From Haematobia irritans (taxonomy: Eukaryota; Arthropoda; Insecta; Diptera; Muscidae): DNA of 64,000 nucleotides. Each line of letters starts with the position of its first letter. The stretch's first letter is position 1. The notes beneath the pieces were generated by a model. The model searched no databases and was not told where the DNA came from. It saw only the letters and a list, made by a program, of their open reading frames with translations. Made by a program: the position numbers and the translations under genes. Positions 11,511 through 23,748 of this stretch are shown here, in pieces. Where the stretch lies: assembly GCF_050003625.1 (NCBI RefSeq), contig NC_134398.1, forward strand, positions 84,631,983 to 84,695,982, in the 5' to 3' direction.

Positions 11511-11531
11511 ATTTCAATTAAATTATTAATT

Positions 11532-11837
11532 AGGTTAGGTATAGTGGCAGCCCGATATTTCAGTCAATTGTGGTACCACAGTGGTGAACTTCTCTCTTAT
11601 CACTGAGTGCTGCCCGATTCTGTGTTAAGCTCAATGACAAGGGACCTCCTTTTTATAGCCGAGTCCGAACGGCGTTCCACATTGCAGTGAAACCACTTAG
11701 AGAAGCTTTGAAACATTCAGAAATGTCACCAGCATTACTGAGGTCTGATATTTCATCGCTGAAAAACTTTTTGGTATTTGGTCGAAACTGGGTGTATAAA
11801 AGGCGGGCATGCTAACCATTGCAGCACGGTAGTTCCC
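11532..11837 (-). mobile_element. tRNA-derived SINE, copy 1
   Basis: Reverse complement of the SINE complete at 40717-41068. It has the tail complement AGGTTAGG, the body CGAACGGCGTTCCACATTGC, and the A-box side GGCGGGCATGCTAACCATTG. The segment that should hold the B box is replaced by a short GAAACTGGGTGTATAAAA piece, so this copy has lost its internal promoter. Confidence 0.85.
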
Positions 11838-11975
11838 AAAATTTTTAATTAATCGTTAAAAAATTTCAATCATTTTTAATTGACTTACTTAACCGATATT
11901 AATTTATTAATAGAAAAAAATTTCTGTTTCAATCAACTTTTTCATTGGATATAGTTTGATGATATTTTTTTGTGT

Positions 11976-12860
11976 GAAGAAAAAGTGGTGAAAGCCAAAT
12001 AAATCAGTGGAAGTGAGAGAAATTTATAGGGATGATAAAATAGGTCAGAAAATTAAAATTTTCTTTTCAAATTATTTTTGCATTCTCTAAAAGACATCAA
12101 CATTTATCCCAAAATAATAAAGTGTTCCTCCCAACAAACGATGTTTGTTGGTTTCATATTATCAAACAAATCATATTTTTTGTGTATAATATATAATTTT
12201 TATGTTTTCTGATCTGTTTGCTTTTTGAGCATATGATCCTTCTACGTTTATCAACCGATTTCTTTAAGTGTACGGTTTTGAAGAATAAAGAAACATGCTA
12301 TGCGCCATCTCAAGGCTGGTGCAAGAAGTATGGACAATTTGCGGTTGCATTGCGGACAAGCCTTAATTGTAATAACGCACCTCTTTTTTATATTCAGGCT
12401 AGATCTGCGTTAAGATGGATTTAGTTCTCTGTATATATTTGCTTCAACTCAATGTTAGACTTCTAGTAGTCTCCATTTTCATTATTGAGGGAGAAACACA
12501 ATTTTTATTTGGTTGTTGTTCCCCCTACGGTAGATACACAATTTACACTCTCACAATTTGAACTCGGCATTATCGTTTATGACAGTGTATTTGCAAACCT
12601 TTTATCAGACCCCACAGAATTCTGCGTTCTTTTAGATTTTTAGATAAATTAAATAGCGACACATTCTTGCCATCAACTACGTGAGCGAAGTGTAGAAATC
12701 TTATCTCCGATTACTGGATTATCTACCAATGAAGATCAAGTGAGATGATTTATGGTTTGTGGTCATTTATATAGATTTTTATATTAAAATTTAAATTAAT
12801 TATCAACTACCTTCCGATTACGCTAGTTATAAATAATTTTAAGTTCTATGTAGTTCAGCA
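11976..12860. other. 3' flank of the second gene; one perfect hairpin
   Basis: Mostly non-descript AT-rich DNA. At 12131-12151 there is a perfect 9-bp inverted repeat CCAACAAAC/GTTTGTTGG with a 3-nt loop. No obvious coding sequence. Confidence 0.45.
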
Positions 12861-13972
12861 TCACCGACTATACGACAGGGAATAGTTCGGCGCATCTGGG
12901 TATTGTGGATAGGGGTCATAATGTTCCACTGAGGTCGGGTTGTAATAGGGGTCGTATAAGCTGTCATAGCTGAGACCTTCGTTTGCGGGCACTGGTGATG
13001 AGAACGAGCCCGCTCTAGGGCATGGCACTGCATGGTTGGATGTGTGCGGGATTCTATTCGATTTGTAGTTAGGGATCCTAGGACCAGCCGCCGCCTTTGA
13101 GAAGTGTGTGCTAAAGTACCGGGGCAAATCGTGGAGCTCCGATGGCGATGTTGAAAAATATAAAGTCTGATGTTTGTTGACATACGACAAGTCTGGGTTA
13201 AGATCCTCAATGCCAGCACCGGCACTGGCACGGGCTCGGGCGTAGTTGTAGTGGGGGGATATTACTGGACTCTTGTAGTACGATTGTATTGAGTTGTACA
13301 CTGAGGAGTAGTCTTCCACTGGCTTATTGTAATTGTGGGCTTTGGGGTAATCTTGGCAATTGCATTTGGGCGGATTGCCACTGTGGACGGGTATCAGCTT
13401 TCTTTGGTGATAGTGTGTCGACTCGATTCGGCCATAGGGAACGGGCTCAGATATTTCCGATACTTGGACGATTTGTTTCTTACTTTCAGGATGGGTGATT
13501 ACCTTGCGGCAGAATTCCTTGCAACCAGACTTACATTCACAATAGCATTTCTTATAGGCTTCGTTTGAGGGTGTCGTCGTTTCAATACCTTGGGTTGTTG
13601 TCTCTTCCGGCTCCTCTGCTCCACCTGAATCTGGTGTAGTTGTAACTACTGTTGATGGTGGAGTCGTTGGTGTAGTAGTTGGAGGCTCTTCGCTTGCAGT
13701 TGTTGTCTCCGGCATTGGGGTTGTTGTTGTTGTTGTTGTGACGCAAGGTGGTGGCGGCCTTGCGGCAGTGCTATTCGAAGCTATTTCGTCACAGGGAACC
13801 TCTTCCCAAACCTCTTCCTCGCATTCATAACAACCACCGGGATAGGCAGACACCATGCCGGAGAAGAAAAGGCATGACACAACAAAGACCGCAGCTATCT
13901 GCAAAAAGGTAGAGAACATTAGCCACCAATGGTAGTTGACAAATGCCCGTACACACTCACCTTTGGATTCAT
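12861..13972 (-). CDS. Secreted Thr-rich, Cys- and Tyr-containing protein of unknown family, two exons
   Basis: Exon 1 (13961-13972) is ATG-AAT-CCA-AAG before a GTGAGTGTGT donor. A 62-bp intron (13899-13960) ends TTTTTGCAG, and exon 2 is 13898-12861. The intron happens to stay open in frame, so a longer ORF starting MHNESKGEC exists, but the spliced start MNPKIAAVFVVSCLFFSGMVSA is a clean signal peptide and is preferred. The product has 349 residues. An acidic Cys segment (GGCYECEEEVWEEVPCDE) comes first, then a Thr/Pro-rich mucin-like stretch (about residues 50-115), a Cys cluster KKCYCECKSGCKEFC, a second CNC motif, and a long Tyr/Pro/Ser tail (DPYYNPTSVEHYDPYPQYP). It is probably an extracellular matrix, cuticle or peritrophic-type protein; this is inference from composition only. 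Confidence 0.85.
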
Positions 13973-14159
13973 TGTGCACGTTCCATAAATAGTTTCAAGC
14001 TACGAGGGCACCAACTAAGAATAGCGGTTAAAAAATAGACGTCGAATATTTCGGCCGATAAAACCAAAACAATGGTCCAGAGTCTGAGAAATAGGAAGAA
14101 GTACGTTAACAAGTCAATACCAGAAGCGTTCTAAACTAAGTTAACGGCCAAAGCAGACG

Positions 14160-14166
14160 TTTTATA
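14160..14166 (-). promoter_or_regulatory. Candidate TATA box for the second gene
   Basis: TATAAAA on the minus strand (context CATTATAAAACGTC), about 190 bp upstream of the ATG. It would give a leader of roughly 160 nt. A second TATA-like palindrome, CTTTATAAATG, lies at 14529-14539 and could serve either strand. Confidence 0.4.
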
Positions 14167-15150
14167 ATGACCAACGTATTTTTGCCGTCGATCCAACAAA
14201 AAAGTCACTCAACTGTGATCGACTATGGACGGAAGTTTTGCCAAGTATCACGTTTAATCGTTTATAGCACAATGGACTGCTAATGTCTATGTGTGTGTAT
14301 GTGTGTAGTTTATTGTAAGAGTATGTATTTGTTTTTTGGACCCACCCCAGCATTGTAGTCTTTCCGACTATCTATGCTTGACATGACCTTAGACCCCTCT
14401 CCCTATGACATCATACATAGCGGCTAAGAGTTCCCATTGATCCAATAGGGGTCTCACCAGCAGAAAGAGAGCTTTTGAATGGTTCGAACATTAATCGAAA
14501 TTTGATGGTTGTTATGTCAGCCGCCGTTCTTTATAAATGAAACCTCTAGGCGGAAGAACGTGATGGAAATGCGCTAGTCTTTCACCAAGTTTTGCAGCTT
14601 CCTCATCACTCAAGTACCAATAAACTTCCGACTTACACCACCACCCGCCCGCAATTATTGGACCATGGCTTAAAGTCACTCATGGAATTGAGTGGCTAGA
14701 ATATCAGCACGGGCCAGCGTGTGTCACATAAAATGAAATCTTGTAAGGTTTTCAGACTTCTGAAAGTTTAGGCCATTACTAAACCAAATGGTTTTGCTAC
14801 AGAATTTGCAGCTATATTCTCAGCTGTCTACACTGATGACAAAAGCAAATGAAAAGTATTGAAGTCTAGAAGTGCCGACTATTATTAAGAAAAAAGAGAT
14901 TTTTTTTATTATGATTTGTCTTTATTCACTAAATTAATTGATATTCACACAAATTTTTGATTGAAATTCCTTGTTATCGATTTTGTTTTTTGAAACTATT
15001 TTGCGTGTGTGTAAGGAACTTCCCCCAAAATGTTGCAAATGTTTGTAGAGATTTACAAGTTGTATCCATTACAGAAAAACTCATCAAAATCGGTTCAAAC
15101 TTATATTTTTATTGATTTTAACTCGGAAAATTGTTCTAAGAAATATTGCT
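14167..15150. other. Upstream region of the second gene; no other gene seen
   Basis: Less AT-rich than its surroundings around 14380-14720, which may mark conserved upstream DNA. No domain-bearing ORF. Confidence 0.4.
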
Positions 15151-15152
15151 GA

Positions 15153-15428
15153 ATATACACACACAAAAAAATTTTTTTCTGATTCAATCACGAAATTAAT
15201 TGATCCAATTAATTTTTTAATTGAAATGTCTTCAATCACAGAAATGATAGTATCAATTAAAAAATTAATTGATCCAATTAAAAAATTAATTGATACTATT
15301 AATTTGTGTGATTGATTTTTATTTCAATTACAAAAATTGTTGAATCAATTAAATTTTTAATTGTATATTTTTCAAAACTCAATTAAGATTTTAATTGGAA
15401 AAATTTTCTTGAAATTTTTTTCTGTGTA
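15153..15428. mobile_element. AATTAATTGA-type MITE, complete-looking copy
   Basis: Ends ACACACAAAAAAATTTTTTT and, inverted, AAATTTTTTTCTGTGTACC. The inside is a run of near-palindromic AATTAAAAAATTAATTGAT units with ATTGAAATGTCTTCAATCAC near one end. About 275 bp, non-coding. Confidence 0.65.
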
Positions 15429-15849
15429 CCATTCCCTAAATTGGTATCTTTTTTAAATTTCATGCATTGGATTATTCATTTCCAGTGTAGGAGGGGGTAT
15501 TTGTCACCAAGCCTTTTTGTTTAATAGTTACATTGACGAGAAAAATATTAGTTTTCACCTAGAAGGTAGCACCCTGCTATATATATATATTATTTCCCTA
15601 CCTTTGTTATGAACATCATCTTTACAGCTAAGATCTTAGCATTACGTACAAAATCGTGAAGTGATTGGAACAAATTTTGTTTAAATGTTATATTAAGTTC
15701 ATACACCCTTACCTTTTTGTATGCATAGCTAGTATTCAGATGGAAACAAAATTTATTAATCCTTAAGAATTTAAAATAATATGCTTGGGAGACAATATGA
15801 TCCAAAGACGTACATTCTTGTATTGAAACATATTTGTTTGTAGATTAAG
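15429..15849. other. Spacer between two MITE copies
   Basis: No gene recognised. A short (TA)n run lies at 15579-15591. Confidence 0.4.
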
Positions 15850-16200
15850 TACACACAAATTTTTTTTTATTTCAATCACGAAAATCGCGGATTCAATCAT
15901 TTTTTTAATTGAAATGTCTTCAATCACGAAAATGATAGTATCAATCACCCTTTTTGATTGAAAACCACACGATTTCCAATTAAAAATTTAATTGACTTTT
16001 GTCACGGAATCAATTAAGAACGTGATTGATTTTTAACATAAAATTCAATCACAGTTTTAATTGAATCAATTAGAATTTTAATTAATTTCGCGACAAAAAT
16101 CAATCAACAAATAGTTGATTCATTCATTCAATTAAATAATTAATTGAAATTGGCTATAAATTTCAATCAAAAAATTTAGTTTTATTTGAAATAAAATAAA
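15850..16200. mobile_element. AATTAATTGA-type MITE, longer copy
   Basis: Starts ACACACAAATTTTTTTT, then ATTTCAATCACGAAAATCGC. It contains repeated AATCAATTAnnAATTTTAATT units. Same family as 15153-15428; the right end is unclear. 16201-16499 holds nothing recognisable. Confidence 0.55.
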
Positions 16201-16499
16201 ATATGTGTTTCTTATAAAACATATTCAATATTTTATTATTTTTTGAATTATCCAATAGACAAATAAATTTGGTTCTTGTCATTTGTGTGTTATGTTCTAA
16301 CATAACTTACACATACAATTACTATCAATACCAACTATAGGGTGAAAAAATAAACTATATAAATCATTATCTTCCTTATCATAATAACCATGTCCCTTCT
16401 AATATGTAGATGCGCCTAGATTTCCAATAAATCATAGAATATCAAGTTCAATTCTTAGTTCCAGGTTGCAGATTTATAATCTTCTTTTGCAGTTGTAAT

Positions 16500-17719
<1,220 letters not shown>

Positions 17720-19553
17720 ACTAATTTTTTACTATGAAACCTCAAAATGTGTCTTATATAAGACATGAAGTAAGAAAAGTGTCCGATATAAACGAAATGG
17801 CCTGTGATTTTGTATCAAAAATTATTTTTTTAATGCCAAAATAAAAATTTTGTAAAAAAAACTTGTAATAACTTTTATTTATAATGATTTTTAGAAGAAA
17901 TTCTAAAACTACAGAGAAAAATTAAATTCAATTAAATTTTTTTGAAAAAAATTTCAATTAAAATTTTAATTGAATTTAAAAAAGAAAAATATTTAATCAA
18001 AAATGTAATTGGTTCAACAAATGTTTTAATTGAAATAAAAATTAATCACTAGACTTAATTGTATCAATTAATTTTTTTAATTGAAACAATTCATTTTTTA
18101 ATTGACTTTGGTGAAGACATTTCAATTAGGAATTAATTGGATTAATTAATTTCGTGATTGAAGATAAAACAAAATTTTTCTGTGTGTAACAAACGAACAA
18201 TGCTTACGATACTCGGTTTCCAAACGTTTGTTTTCTTTGCATGTACGCACGCAATCATTTAAAGTCGTGTTACGTATTTGCCGGTACACTGCAACAATTT
18301 GAAAGTTTTATGGGAGCTATATATTATCTGAACCGATTTTGACTAAATTTGACATGTGTAGTTAGAATAATAATTCTGAATTCTAACACTTCTTATCTTT
18401 TTAAATTGAATCAATCACGATAATAAGAACGGGTTGTTGGAGTTTTGTTTAAATGATCCGCACACAATTGGTTTCATTTTCCCTATTTTTCGAATTCAAA
18501 AAGAGTATTCAAGTTGACAGATGCCATTCAGCATTCAGAACTTCTTCAATTCACTCATGTAGACAATGCAGTAACTAGTCTATCTGTAATTTCCAAGATT
18601 ATCGCTCACAATATTAGCAAGCTTGGGTTGCCTGAAGCTACCTCAAGAACAGAAATAGACTGAAAAAATGATAAGAGTGGTATTCATTGGAGGGTATTTT
18701 CTTCATTACAATCTAGTATACGTAGGGCCGTTTTCTCAATGCTTTGTTATTACTTACAGTGTCGATAAAACAGGTGATTGCGTTGCAAAGACAGTCCTGC
18801 AATTACTATCGTTAAGAAGATGCAGGGGCCGATATGGTTGCAATTCACATAAGTGGTATAATTGAGATGACGATTGGATGAAAGGAGGCATAGATAAGGT
18901 TTTAATTATGGAACGATATGCATTAAGAAAACACAGATGTGAAAACTTTCAAATTGTTGCAGTGTACCGGCAAATACGTAACACGACTTTAAATGATTGC
19001 GTGCGTACATGCAAAGCAAACGTTTGGAAACCGAGTATCGTAAGCATTTTTCGTTTGTTACACACAGAAAAATTTTGTTTTATCTTCAATCACGAAATTA
19101 ATTAATCCAATTAATTCCTAATTGAAATGTCTTCACCAAAGTCAATTAAAAAATGAATTGTTTCAATTAAAAAAATTAATTGATACAATTAAGTCTAGTG
19201 ATTGATTTTTATTTCAATTAAAACATTTGTTGAACCAATTACATTTTTGATTAAATATTTTTCTTTTTTAAATTCAATTAAAATTTTAATTGAAATTTTT
19301 TTCAAAAAAATTTAATTGAATTTAATTTTTCTCTGTAGTTTTTGAATTTCTTCTAAAAATAAATTATATATAAAAGTTATTACTAAATTATAAATAAAAG
19401 TTATTACAAGTTTTTTTTTACAAAATTTTTATTTTGGCATTAAAAAAATAATTTTTGATACAAAATCACAGGCCATTTCGTTTATATCGGACACTTTTCT
19501 CACTTTATGTCTTATATAAGACACATTTTGAGGTTTCATAGTAAAAAATTAGT
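17720..19553. repeat. Large inverted repeat, arms of about 600 bp
   Basis: Left arm 17720-18309 and right arm 18942-19553 are reverse complements with high identity; the outer words are ACTAATTTTTTACTATG and its inverse. The spacer of 632 bp (18310-18941) begins with a Helentron-type monomer fragment (GGGAGCTATATATTATCTG). Each arm contains its own AATTAATTGA MITE, so the arms were duplicated after that MITE inserted. The right arm has an extra 22-bp TAAATAAAAGTTATTAC piece. No clear target duplication. Confidence 0.85.
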
Positions 19554-20092
19554 GTAGTAATATGTAATGCCGAACATTCTTTCTAAATTTTGCATATATT
19601 TTTGGATTTTGGTACATCGTTTATAAGAAAAGGGTACATCGTTTATAAAGAAAGTTTCTTTATATCGGCTTTTGTGTGCCCAACAATCTATAATCTATAA
19701 ATAAAATTGCTTGACTGTATGAGCTGCTTGTGCGTTGGTGGCTATATCGATAATTATTTGTTGATGACAATAAGAGACCGTTAGATTATCCAACTGGATA
19801 AAAGTAACATTTGAAAAATATATGAAACCGAGATATTTCTTCTACACGCAAAGAAAAAATAAAACGTTTGGAAACGCGTTTCGAAAATGTTGTTCTTTTG
19901 TTACAGTTGTCTTTAATATCTTCGAAAATTTCAAACTTTTATCACGAATTTTTTTTTGTTTGTTTCAAAATTTTTATTTTTTTGTTCCAAGAGTACAGTC
20001 CATTTCGTTTATATCAAGCACTGTTCTTTTCTGACTACAGGTTAAAGTGGCAGCCCGATTTATTTTCAGGCTCACATCGACTGACTGTGTCT
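19554..20092. repeat. Degenerate repeat related to the inverted-repeat arms; SINE fragment
   Basis: CCATTTCGTTTATATCAAGC at about 20000 matches a motif in both arms (19480) and at 22562. A 40-bp SINE tail fragment, AGTGGCAGCCCGATTTATTT, lies at 20038-20078 (minus). No gene. Confidence 0.5.
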
Positions 20093-20750
20093 TTAACCCT
20101 TTCGACCCTAAAGTTGCCTGTGGGCAACTTTTTGTGTTTTGAGACTCACTGTCAGCGTTGTTTTTATTTTTGTTCATAACACTGTAACGGTATCGAAAGC
20201 TACAAGTGTTTTCTTCAAGTTGAATGAAAAATCAGCTAATTTGGTTGTCAATTAGCAAAATTTTTTTTCATTAGTACGTACGTACCTCAAGAAAAAAAAT
20301 ATTTGCGAATTTAAAAAGAGGTTTTTATACATGTGACTTTTTTCAAAAATTACAACCAAAATGTTGAAAGTTTTTATTAAATCTGTTGTAGTACATGTCA
20401 AATAAAATATTTCTGGAATTCAAATCTTACAATTGCAAAAAAACAACAGATGAGAAATTTTAAAAATTGAAAAGTTGCCTGTGGGCAACTTTTGTGGACA
20501 TAAGACCTGGAGAAAAAAGGTTTGAAAAACAATGATTTTGAAAAAATTTTGAATTTCAATTGGGATGTCCCAGTGACGAGAAATGCGGCGATGATGTGGA
20601 AAACATATCTGCAGTGCAGTGGGGAATTTGGAAGGCATCGTAAAAAGGGAGTAAGCCACTTCTTGGCAACATACTAGTGGATTAGCACGAATATTGGCGC
20701 TTTATAATACTTTGGTTTTTTACACCGCCAGTTAAATTGGCATGGGTTAA
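20093..20750. mobile_element. Candidate piggyBac-like (TTAA) element, non-autonomous
   Basis: TTAA-CCCTTTCGACCC at the left and CATGGG-TTAA at the right. A perfect hairpin (stem AAAGTTGCC, loop TGTG) lies just inside the left end (20110-20131) and again at 20471-20492. The right inverted repeat is weak, so this is less certain than 35803-36780. Confidence 0.45.
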
Positions 20751-20789
20751 AAACAAAAAAAAAAAAAAAACAAAAAACAAAACACTTTT

Positions 20790-21245
20790 GTGAGTCACGC
20801 GTGATTCACGCGAAGCGGTGAATGAAATTTTAACGAAACCTCGTGAATGTGCGTGAACGGGATTAAAGAAAAATGTGTGGCGAGTGAGCGTGAGTAAAAA
20901 TCAAAAAACAGACACAAAAATTCACAAGCTCACCGATTTTAATCACCTTTACTTATTTAATCACGCTTAAGATTTCAATAGCGTGAGTCACGGGAAATTT
21001 CGTTAATTACCAGAATTTTATTGAGCCACGAAAATTGTCGTGCTCCGAAAATATTCGTGACTCACGAGATTTGTCGTGAATTACGAAAATTGTCGTGAAT
21101 CGTGCGAAAGCGTGAGACATAAACGTTGTTCATGTATGAACGTGCGCGAGTATGACTTTTCATTTCGTGACCGTGAATTCCTACCCACATGGCGTGTGTG
21201 AGTACAAATATTTCTTCGTGAATGAGTTTGAGCGTGATTGAAATT
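20790..21245. repeat. Cluster of TCACG/CGTGA words, cluster 1
   Basis: More than twenty CGTGA or TCACG words in 450 bp, including TGAGTCACG repeats and three hairpins of the form CACGAAAATTGTCGTG (21017-21095). A second cluster is at 25325-25740. Not coding; nature unknown. Confidence 0.7.
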
Positions 21246-21760
21246 CCACTCACAATTAAAAAGTTGTTTGAGGTTGAAATTTTTAATAAATTAATTCATA
21301 TATTTAACTTTTTAATCAATATAGAAACATTAAGTTAATTAAGTCAATGATTTTTAAATTTTTCAATTAAAAAATTAATTAATGCCATCAACTTTTTAAT
21401 CAAACACGGAAGACAATATCTGTTAAAGCAAACTCGATGGAAATGTTTTTAGTTTTTATTTTTATGTTAGCCTGATATCAACGCAGGCTGGTTTTTCGTC
21501 CAAATCAATCACTTTACATTAATTACAATTTTAAATGCGAGCTAATTGGACATGAAGATTAAGGAATTGGTATTATTATGCTATTGAGAAGAAAATGCCA
21601 GATACCCATCTTAAAAGCCTGACTATACATATGTTGCAGTGTTGGCTAATCCACATTTCCATAGTCTCTAGTAAGATCTGGTTGGGTAGTTTTTAATTAA
21701 ACATTTATTTCAAACAATCAACTTTGTAAATAAACTAAAAACACTAACCCCATTTCCGTT
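21246..21760. repeat. AATTAATTGA-type MITE fragments and AT-rich DNA
   Basis: AATTAAAAAATTAATTAATG near 21365 and TTTTTAATCAATATAG near 21310 match the MITE family. The rest is unassigned. Confidence 0.4.
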
Positions 21761-22189
21761 AGCTAACGAACTTTTAAAGCGTACTATGGACATGTGTGTC
21801 ATCTTGTCTATATATTCCATATGACAGTTAGGAACTTAACTGCTAAAAATTTTTCAGTTAAAGTTAACCGGAGAGAAGATATATCGATTTTTCTTTCTGC
21901 ACCCTCAAAAAAAATCGCTTCTTTAACATATGTTCCAAACATATTTTGCAGGAAGCACATATATTATTGCATACTGCCGAAACATTAATATGTTTGTTTT
22001 ATGTGAACATATTATATGTTTGGAAGCATTTTGAGCCAAAAATATTATATGCCTGGAAGAATTTTTCCCAAACACGATTGTGCTCATTCCCTAACTTTTA
22101 GTTTTTAGTTATTGGCACCTTTCTCTGTAATACAAATAATGTTGAAGAAATTATTCACTTTTATAAATTTTATAAATTTTACCTTTCGC

Positions 22190-22262
22190 CTGCACGGAGA
22201 ATCGAACCGAGGACCATACAGTTTGTAAGCCAACACACTATCCACTGGGCTACGTAGCTGTT
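22190..22262 (-). repeat. tRNA-like (SINE-head) module, minus strand
   Basis: Minus strand reads GTAGCCCAGTGGATAGTG (A-box-like), an anticodon-loop-like TGGCTTACAAACTG, and GGTTCGATTCTCC (B box). The T stem and acceptor stem do not pair properly, so it is not a working tRNA gene. Confidence 0.6.
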
Positions 22263-22376
22263 ATAGTCACCAGTAGATAATTATCGTTTTGAGTTACATT
22301 TATATAGCATAGTTTGCAGCGCCCACGAGCCTATGCAAACATAACATTATTTAACAGAAACATACATTTGTTTGCC

Positions 22377-22447
22377 ACGTGGAGCAGTGGTTAGCATGTC
22401 TGCCTTGCATGCAAAGGGTCGTGGGTTCAATCCCTGCTCCGACCGAA
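22377..22447 (+). repeat. tRNA-like (SINE-head) module, plus strand
   Basis: GTGGAGCAGTGGTTAGCATG (A box), TGCCTTGCATGCAAAGGG, then GTGGGTTCAATCCC (B box) and CGACCGAAC. The head matches the SINE at 40717. It is followed directly by a 27-nt T run (22449-22475) that would end Pol III transcription. Confidence 0.7.
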
Positions 22448-22448
22448 C

Positions 22449-22480
<32 letters not shown>

Positions 22481-23748
22481 CATTTATATTTATACTATAT
22501 TAATTTTTTTTAAATGAAACTTCGAAATGTGCTATATTAAAGATTTATAGTCAGTAACAGTGCTTGATATAAACGAAATTGACTGATTTTTGGATAAAAT
22601 ATTATTTTTTATTGCAAAAATAACAATCTTGTAATAAAAAACTGTTTTTGTACAAAACTTTAAAATTTGGAAGGAATTCAAAAACTAACAAAAGAAGAAC
22701 GTGGAGTCGAGTATAAACATACATACATAATTTTATAATATTAACATAAATTTATTTAGGAGTGAACAGTTTTTTACTAGCATTTAACATCATCGCTCTA
22801 AAATTCCTTTTATTTTTCTTTAATAATTCATTTTAAAGAAAATGAACTTTTTAAATTGTTTTAGCTGTAAAACTCGAACTTAATGCCCGCTTTTATATTT
22901 GTCAACTCCTCGTGGACTACTTTTTAATAAAGAGGAACTAAAGTAATTTTTCACTATTTCCTCCTTATTTCATTTTACTGTACCAACTCTAAAAAGAGTA
23001 TAGTGCCCTTTCGTTATTTTTATGAAGACCCCTGATTTCTTTTAACGAACCAAGAAAAAAATTGTGCCCATAATGCCAAAATGATAAACAAAACACATGT
23101 CCACACATACATAAAATGCTGCTCTCAAGGCGAAAACATAAGCTGTTTGTTTTTCAAATGTCTATTCTCTTGGTTCAGAATGTATATTCTCTTTATTCAA
23201 ATTAAATAATATTTAGACTTAAACATATCAAATTTTTGGCCTTATCATAAAACAGTTTTCCGAAACAACATACAAGCGGTTTCACAGAAATTGTTCTCTT
23301 TTGACTCTTTTGCTGTGTTATATTGATATCTTTCGTCAACTCTCCCGGTTTCCATCTCTATTTCTCTCTATACTCTCTCTGTCGCTTTGAATAAAATATC
23401 ACAACATATGTATGTTTAGTCGAAATTTGTAAATTTATATATGTTTGTATTCACACATATGATTTTTATGAAACATTCATGCCCCAAACATAATATATTC
23501 TAACATATTAACATAGATGTCCCAAACATTTAGTGTTAGTTTAGGAACATTACATGTTCGCACTTAAATATATTGTGGTTTAAAATCGTGCCCGAAACAC
23601 ATTTTGTTTATATCGGAACATATGAAAAACATATTTTTCTAACAGTGTGTTAACTGGGAGTAAAAGTCTAACGGAGATACATGAAAATGGCCGTAAATCA
23701 GTTAAGAAAGTAATCGAAAATAGTTACGTTTCTAAAGAAAAACCAAAT

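Larger units (their letters stand above)
11127..11975 (+). mobile_element. AATTAATTGA-type MITE split by later insertions
   Basis: The left part has GATTCAGTCACGAAATTAAT and AATTGAAATGTCTTCAATCA (11139-11345). The right part resumes at 11838 and ends in TTTTTTTGTGTGAAG. Between them lie a GTTAGCTAACG-type repeat and a SINE. Sister copies: 15153-15428, 15850-16190, 17905-18185, 19070-19345, 24805-25025. Confidence 0.6.
21899..23648. mobile_element. Repeat family X, copy A (carries two tRNA-like modules)
   Basis: Runs from CACCCTCAAAAAAAATCGCT to GAAAAACATATTTTTCTAAC-AGTGTG. Both ends are rich in AACATATGTTCC-type words in inverted orientation. A second copy begins at 38799 and matches segment by segment before and after its own insertions. 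No transposase ORF. Two tRNA-like modules are embedded at 22190-22262 and 22377-22447. Confidence 0.7.
21762..23735 (+). repeat. GTTAGCTAACG-type element split by family X
   Basis: Left part from CCGTTAGCTAACGAAC (21768), right part GTAAAAGTCTAACGGAGATA to about 23720. Comparison with 11360-11510 shows that the intervening DNA, including 21899-23648, is an insertion. Confidence 0.6.

Noticed and set aside
12839..13231. 130-codon minus-strand ORF overlapping the second gene
   Set aside because: Different frame of exon 2, no signal peptide or domain; the 349-residue product explains the sequence.
22190..22447. Possible tRNA genes
   Set aside because: A and B boxes are present, but acceptor and T stems do not pair as required, and the plus module is the head of the SINE family.
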